DNA from: CAZKHG01 sp964552655
GTDB taxonomy: Bacteria; Bacteroidota; Bacteroidia; Bacteroidales; Tenuifilaceae
NCBI GenBank assembly: GCA_964552655.1
Contig: CAZKHG010000003.1
Location: 1-64,000 of the forward strand
Direction: 5' to 3'
Length of the DNA: 64,000 nucleotides
The notes beneath the pieces were generated by a model. That model did no database searches and had not been told where the DNA came from. It was given only the letters and a program-made list of their open reading frames with translations. Positions 59,583-64,000 of this stretch are shown piece after piece. The number at the start of each line of letters is the position of its first letter. Positions within the stretch are counted from its first letter, which is position 1. The position numbers and the translations under genes are program-made.

Positions 59583-61361
59583 ATGAACCATATTTTGAAA
59601 TCTTTTCTTTTTGTTTTGGCTTCAACAGTAGCTTCTTGTCAAACAAAAACAGATTACAACCCAAATATAACCAGGGATGAGCTTTATACGCACCTCGATT
59701 TTCTTGCTTCCGATAGCTTGCAAGGCAGGTATCCGGGTACGGCCTACGACAGGGTTGCTGCAAAGTATATCAAGGACAACTTTGAAAAATCAAAGCTGAT
59801 TCTATTAGCCGATAAGGGCTATCAGTTTTTCGATTTGATTATTAAACAAAGCCCTGGTGTAAACAATACCCTCAGCATTGATGGTGTTAAATTTAAGTTT
59901 AACTCAGATTTTTCGGTTTTCCCATTCTCATCCAGCAGTTCATATGAATCATCGGCTGTATTTGTGGGTTATGGGTTTAGGATTAAATCGGACAAAATTT
60001 CCTGGGACGATTACCAGGGTGTTGATGTAAAAAATAAGTGGGTTTTGATACTCAGAGGCGATCCCGAACCAGATAGTAGTGAGAGTGTATTTGCAAATCA
60101 ATCATCTGATCGCAATAAGGTGCTTATTGCTAAAGATATGGGGGCAAAAGGGGTGATGCTGGTATCGGGTGTAAATTACGACCCTAAAGATCAGCTAACC
60201 AGTATGGACGAAAGAGGATATGATATTGGAATTCCGGTTATTCATGTCAACAGGCTAACAGCCAACCATATACTGGATGGAAAAGGTAAAATCGAAGATC
60301 TTGAAAAAAGTTTACTGAACGAAAAGAAACCCAAATCCATCATTTTGAAATCAAAAATCAATGCAACTGCTGAGGTTGTAAATGAGATTAAAACAACCCA
60401 GAATGTGGTTGCCATGTTAAAAGGTTCTGATCCCATCCTGTCTAAAGAGTACATTGTTGTTGGAGCCCACTTTGATCACCTGGGTATGGGCGGTAAGGGC
60501 AGTTCCAGTCGAACACCTGATACATTGGCCGTTCATAATGGCGCAGATGATAATGCATCAGGAGTTTCAGCAGTACTTGAGATAGCCCAAAAACTTGCCG
60601 CCAATAGCAAGAAGATTAGGAGAAGCATTGTTTTTGTTGCTTTTGGTGCAGAAGAAATGGGTCTTATCGGGTCACAGAAATTTGTTGAGTCAAATATCAT
60701 TCCTTCTGATTCAATTGATGCTATGGTCAATATAGATATGCTTGGCAGGATGAAAGATAATACTTTGCAAATCAGCGGCGTTAAAACCTCACTTGAATCG
60801 GAAGAAATTCTGAAATCTTTAAATGCCGATAGTAGTTTGGCTCTGGTGCTTTCGCCTGAGGGTTATGGACCTTCCGATCATGCCAGCTTTTACAACAAGG
60901 ATATTCCTGTATTTTTCTTTACCACCGGCGTTCATCTGGATTATCATACTCCCCATGACGACGTCAAATTTATCAATTTTGACGGCATGGTTAAATCATC
61001 AGATTATATATACTCTTTGATTTCTAAAATATCAAATCAGGAAGCTAAACTTACATTTCAGCAGGCGGGTCCAAAATCGCAACCAGTCCGCCATAGGAAA
61101 GGGCTTAAAGTGAGATTGGGGATAATCCCAGATGTAAGTGGTGCAACTAACGATGGCTTACGGGTGATTGGTGCAACAGAAAATAACCCGGCGTTCAGGG
61201 CAGGCATCAAAGCGGGTGATATTATTACTGCAATTAACGGGAAACCTGTTAAAAACATTCAGGATTATATGTTCAGGTTAACTGAACTTAAACCTGGAAT
61301 GACTGTTTCTGTTGAAATACACCGTGGGAATCAAAAAATGGTACTATTAGTTCAACTCTAA
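59583..61361 (+). CDS. M28-family aminopeptidase lipoprotein with PA and PDZ domains
   Basis: A 592-residue lipoprotein (lipobox TVASC). A PA-like insert (~120-240) and the M28 zinc-peptidase domain with H296 (VGAHFDHLG), D322/D323 (NGADDNASG), E357/E358 (FGAEEMGLIG), the MVNIDMLGR aspartate and SDHASFYNK...HTPHDD are followed by a C-terminal PDZ domain (~500-592, AFRAGIKAGDIITAINGKPV). It should remove N-terminal residues from peptides outside the cytoplasm, and the PDZ domain may bind substrate or partners. The next gene starts 14 bases after its stop. Confidence 0.92.
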   Translation: MNHILKSFLFVLASTVASCQTKTDYNPNITRDELYTHLDFLASDSLQGRYPGTAYDRVAAKYIKDNFEKSKLILLADKGYQFFDLIIKQSPGVNNTLSIDGVKFKFNSDFSVFPFSSSSSYESSAVFVGYGFRIKSDKISWDDYQGVDVKNKWVLILRGDPEPDSSESVFANQSSDRNKVLIAKDMGAKGVMLVSGVNYDPKDQLTSMDERGYDIGIPVIHVNRLTANHILDGKGKIEDLEKSLLNEKKPKSIILKSKINATAEVVNEIKTTQNVVAMLKGSDPILSKEYIVVGAHFDHLGMGGKGSSSRTPDTLAVHNGADDNASGVSAVLEIAQKLAANSKKIRRSIVFVAFGAEEMGLIGSQKFVESNIIPSDSIDAMVNIDMLGRMKDNTLQISGVKTSLESEEILKSLNADSSLALVLSPEGYGPSDHASFYNKDIPVFFFTTGVHLDYHTPHDDVKFINFDGMVKSSDYIYSLISKISNQEAKLTFQQAGPKSQPVRHRKGLKVRLGIIPDVSGATNDGLRVIGATENNPAFRAGIKAGDIITAINGKPVKNIQDYMFRLTELKPGMTVSVEIHRGNQKMVLLVQL

Positions 61362-61375
61362 AAAATTGTTTATCA

Positions 61376-62212
61376 ATGAAATCAACATTCTGGTTTTGGT
61401 TCATTGCCGTAATAATCACATTACTTGCGGCATATTATCAGTGGGTTTCTGGTCCGACTAAACCCAAAAAAATCGAATTCACGTTAAATCAGCAAGGCCA
61501 TAAGGTTAAATTGCCCCGATCATCAAATAATGATAAGGATTGCAGGGTTGATTTAAAGCTAAACGATACCAGCTATACAGCTTATATTTTCTACCGGCAA
61601 TACCCAACAAGCACAGAATGGGTTAAAAGCAAATTTACAATCACAGACTTATCCAGAATTTCTGCTTTTTTACCTTTACAACCGGCGGCAGGTAAACTTG
61701 AATACTTTATTGAGATTCATAACCCATCACATAGTGAAACAGTTACTATATCAAAGGAAAACCCGATCATAATTCGTTTTAAAAACCCAGTTCCTGCCTG
61801 GGTGCTAATTCCTCATATCTTATTGATGTTTATAGCAATGCTTTTGTCCAATCTAACCGGAGCCCTGGCAATTTTTAACCACCCAAGATTTAATTACTAT
61901 GGTAAGCTAACTCTAATAATTTTGATTATTGGGGGTTTCATTTTTGGGCCCCTTGTACAAAAGTTCGCTTTTGGTGAGTATTGGACAGGTTTTCCTTTCG
62001 GGTTTGATTTAACTGATAATAAAACATTAATTGCTTTGGTTGCCTGGCTTGCTGCTTATTTACTCAACATTAAGGAACAAAGACCATTGGTAAGTTTTTT
62101 TGCAGCCATTGTAATGCTTATTGTATTCTCAATACCTCACAGCTTATGGGGTTCACAATTAGATCATGAAACAGGTAAGGTTATTACCGGTTTTATTTTA
62201 CAGATTTTCTAG
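61376..62212 (+). CDS. Membrane protein of unknown function
   Basis: A 278-residue protein with one N-terminal transmembrane helix (FWFWFIAVIITLLAAYY), an extracytoplasmic beta-rich domain (~25-135) and about four C-terminal transmembrane helices (~140-278). I do not recognise a family. It probably shares the M28 peptidase transcript (14-base gap), so it may act with it. Confidence 0.7.
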   Translation: MKSTFWFWFIAVIITLLAAYYQWVSGPTKPKKIEFTLNQQGHKVKLPRSSNNDKDCRVDLKLNDTSYTAYIFYRQYPTSTEWVKSKFTITDLSRISAFLPLQPAAGKLEYFIEIHNPSHSETVTISKENPIIIRFKNPVPAWVLIPHILLMFIAMLLSNLTGALAIFNHPRFNYYGKLTLIILIIGGFIFGPLVQKFAFGEYWTGFPFGFDLTDNKTLIALVAWLAAYLLNIKEQRPLVSFFAAIVMLIVFSIPHSLWGSQLDHETGKVITGFILQIF

Positions 62213-62235
62213 CTTATATCCACATGTTTTAATAC

Positions 62236-62266
62236 AAAAGCCTGTAATTGAAATTACAGGCTTTTT
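62236..62266. terminator. Bidirectional terminator between the membrane protein gene and dnaA
   Basis: AAAAGCCTGTAAT/ATTACAGGCTTTT form a 13-bp stem around TGAA with T/A runs on both sides, ending both the plus-strand gene and dnaA. Confidence 0.9.
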
Positions 62267-62284
62267 GGTTAGTGGTCAAACTAG

Positions 62285-63715
62285 CTATAATTTCAACCTT
62301 CGCTCAATGTCCTCGATTTGGCTTTTGAACCTTTTATCAGTATCCATCAGGTTGTTTACTGTTTTGCAAGCGTGTAGAACAGTTGCGTGATCTTTCCCCC
62401 CGATTATACTACCAATGGTAGATAACGAAGATTTGGTGAGACTCTTTGAAAAGAACATGGCAATCTGTCGTGCTTGAACAATTTCGCGTTTTCTGGTTTT
62501 AGTTTGGAGCATATCTGATGGCAGACCAAAATATTCACAAACTACCTTCTGAATGTAATCGATTGAAATCTCTTTTCTTGTACTTTTCACCAGCTTATCA
62601 ATCATTTCAGAAGCCAGCTCCAGCGTTATTTCTTTCTTGTTAAGGGTGGATTGAGCCAGAAGTGATATAAGTGCGCCTTCCAGCTCCCTGATATTGTTGG
62701 TGATATTAGATGCGATATAGTCAATAACCTCTTCAGGGATTACAATACCATCGTTGTAAATTTTCTTTTTAAGGATAGCCACACGGGTTTCAAAATCGGG
62801 AGCCTGTAAATCGGCTGATAATCCCCATTTGAAACGTGATAGTAATCGCTGTTCTAAACCCTGAAGTTCAACCGGGGGTTTATCGGAGGTAAGAATAAGT
62901 TGTTTCCCGGATTGGTGTAAATGGTTGAATATATGAAAGAAAGTATCCTGTGTTTTCTCTTTCCCCGCAAACTCGTGTACATCATCAATTATAAGAACAT
63001 CAATCATCTGGTAAAAATGGAGGAAATCATTCTTGTTATTATTTCGAATTGCCTCAACAAACTGGGTTTGAAATTTTACAGCATTAACATAAAGAACAGT
63101 TTTCTCCGGAAAGCGTTGTTTTGCCTCAATACCAATAGCCTGTGCCAGATGCGTTTTCCCTAAACCTGAATTCCCATAAAGCAGGAGAGGGTTAAATGCT
63201 GTTTTGCCTGGCGAATGGGAAACGGCTAATCCTGCCGAACGGGCTAAACGGTTACACTCACCTTCAACAAAATTGGAGAAGGTGTTATCGGGGTTTAGCT
63301 GGGGATCTACATGTAATTTTTTGATTCCAGGGATAACAAAAGGATTCTTGATTTGGTATTCGTGATTATTTACAGGCATGGTAACAGGGACATTCTTGAG
63401 CTCTGTTTTATTTTGAGTAGGGAACTTAACCGTATAGGGCTTGCTGTTGGCAAAACCGCTGTTCTCCATTACAACGCTGTACTCAAGTTTGGCATCGGAA
63501 CCAAGCTCTTTGCGAAGTGTTTTTCTCAGGATATCTATGTATTGCTCTTCTAAATATTCATAGAAAAACGGACTTGGAACCTGAATAGTGAGAACACTTT
63601 TATCGAGCTTAACGGGAACAATAGGTTCAAACCAGGTTTTGTAGCTGACCGATGAAACATTATCCTTAATAATTTTCAGACAACTATCCCAAACTTCTTG
63701 AAAGTCACGAATCAT
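62285..63715 (-). CDS. dnaA: Chromosomal replication initiator DnaA
   Basis: A complete 476-residue DnaA. Domain I (~1-90), a short linker, the AAA+ domain III with Walker A GNSGLGKTH, Walker B LIIDDVHEF, the sensor region and arginine finger (FKWGLSADLQAPDFETR), then domain IV with the DnaA-box binding helix (GGKDHATVLHACKTVNN) are all present. It binds oriC DnaA boxes and opens the origin. Its 5' flank is a 285-base AT-rich region with one perfect DnaA box. Confidence 0.99.
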   Translation of the reverse strand: MIRDFQEVWDSCLKIIKDNVSSVSYKTWFEPIVPVKLDKSVLTIQVPSPFFYEYLEEQYIDILRKTLRKELGSDAKLEYSVVMENSGFANSKPYTVKFPTQNKTELKNVPVTMPVNNHEYQIKNPFVIPGIKKLHVDPQLNPDNTFSNFVEGECNRLARSAGLAVSHSPGKTAFNPLLLYGNSGLGKTHLAQAIGIEAKQRFPEKTVLYVNAVKFQTQFVEAIRNNNKNDFLHFYQMIDVLIIDDVHEFAGKEKTQDTFFHIFNHLHQSGKQLILTSDKPPVELQGLEQRLLSRFKWGLSADLQAPDFETRVAILKKKIYNDGIVIPEEVIDYIASNITNNIRELEGALISLLAQSTLNKKEITLELASEMIDKLVKSTRKEISIDYIQKVVCEYFGLPSDMLQTKTRKREIVQARQIAMFFSKSLTKSSLSTIGSIIGGKDHATVLHACKTVNNLMDTDKRFKSQIEDIERRLKL

Positions 63716-64000
63716 GTTAATTAGGAATATTATAGATTATTTTTAAATGATTTTTTTGAACAGGAACAAAATTGTGAATAAAAAAATGAAAAAAAAAGCG
63801 ATTTTGCTATTGCATTCCTCACATTTTTTATAATGGTTTAACAATCAAAAAAATAATTTTCATTTATTTTTTGATTATTTTCAATTAATTGAATATCAGG
63901 ATGATAACATGTTAATAACGTAAAAAATTGTGTGTTAACTTATTGTGAATTTTTATTCAATTATTAAGTTAACAAGATCTCTTTATTAAGCAGTATGTAA
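63716..64000. other. AT-rich dnaA upstream region, candidate oriC part
   Basis: No gene is seen here. The stretch holds one exact DnaA box (TGTGAATAA, 63773-63781, reverse of TTATTCACA), a partial second one in TTGTGAATTT at about 63943, long A/T runs, a palindrome TAACATGTTA (63905-63914) and an inverted repeat TGTTAACTT/AAGTTAACA (63933-63941 and 63966-63974). It may be part of oriC or the autoregulated dnaA promoter. The window ends before the rest can be seen. Confidence 0.45.

Noticed and set aside
59428..59763. Minus-strand open frame of 111 codons across the start of the M28 gene
   Set aside because: It overlaps the signal peptide and first domain of a well-supported gene, and its composition (many Pro, Arg, Cys at the start) is not protein-like for this genome.
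1..64000. tRNA, rRNA, CRISPR, IS or prophage
   Set aside because: No cloverleaf-like sequence, direct-repeat array, transposase or phage gene was found by eye in either strand; small RNAs could be missed.

Overview
The window is a gene-dense, AT-rich chromosomal segment of a Bacteroidota bacterium, most likely in or near the order Bacteroidales. Four things point there. A secreted M6 protease ends in a type IX secretion (T9SS) sorting domain. Promoters follow the TAnnTTTG -7 consensus of the phylum. Shine-Dalgarno sequences are absent before almost every gene. The families are typical of the phylum (tricorn-like S41 protease, OmpA proteins with a PD40 propeller, WbqC, OmpP1/FadL, DUF349 and SiaB/SiaC proteins, FKBP lipoproteins). 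Rubredoxin suggests an anaerobic or microaerobic life. I saw no rRNA, tRNA, CRISPR array, insertion sequence or prophage, and every complete gene reads through without a frameshift. The segment ends at dnaA and the AT-rich region upstream of it.

Layout. 1-8.2 kb: start of a GH3 glycosidase (cut by the window edge), a tricorn-like protease, a 5'-nucleotidase-like phosphoesterase, queE, and an OmpA protein with PorE-like architecture. 8.2-15.7 kb: envelope and secreted proteins on the minus strand (lipoprotein, exported ankyrin protein with a probable beta-barrel, OsmC protein, M6 protease), then a C1 peptidase. 15.8-18.4 kb: SiaC-like protein, a DUF4956/VTC polyphosphate-polymerase pair, a small exported repeat protein and a rubredoxin gene. 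18.6-30.5 kb: housekeeping genes (DUF349 protein, pyrG, yidC, a carboxyltransferase subunit, ribH, a TPR protein, recF-DUF721, ndk, nrnA). 30.5-33.6 kb: four consecutive FKBP-type lipoprotein genes. 33.6-41.2 kb: RsmI-like methylase, SBF transporter, MBL hydrolase, chemoreceptor-like protein, tilS, pabB, peroxiredoxin. 41.3-52.5 kb: Omp85-family protein, SiaB-like kinase, M49-like peptidase, proS, a low-complexity lipoprotein, an OmpP1/FadL protein, WbqC, a nuclease. 52.6-64 kb: pdxB, a kinase-RapZ fusion with a 43-residue Cys4 protein and a MurU-like nucleotidyltransferase, a TPR-SpoIIE phosphatase, an M28 peptidase, dnaA and the region upstream of it.

Much of the window serves the cell envelope: export and folding (YidC, Omp85, FKBPs, T9SS cargo), exported peptidases, and probable amino-sugar recycling. 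A second theme is signalling by protein phosphorylation. SiaC-like, SiaB-like and SpoIIE/PP2C components lie in separate transcription units.

The most unusual signals are small. The lipoprotein gene at 47.9 kb has a perfect Shine-Dalgarno, rare in this phylum, and its 3' UTR carries an exact 12-base complement that resembles the 3' end of 16S rRNA. A Cys4 micro-gene sits inside the kinase-RapZ/MurU operon. A factor-independent terminator for the FKBP genes lies within the opposing gene. Several start codons were moved downstream because the upstream TTG candidate is part of a TAnnTTTG promoter.
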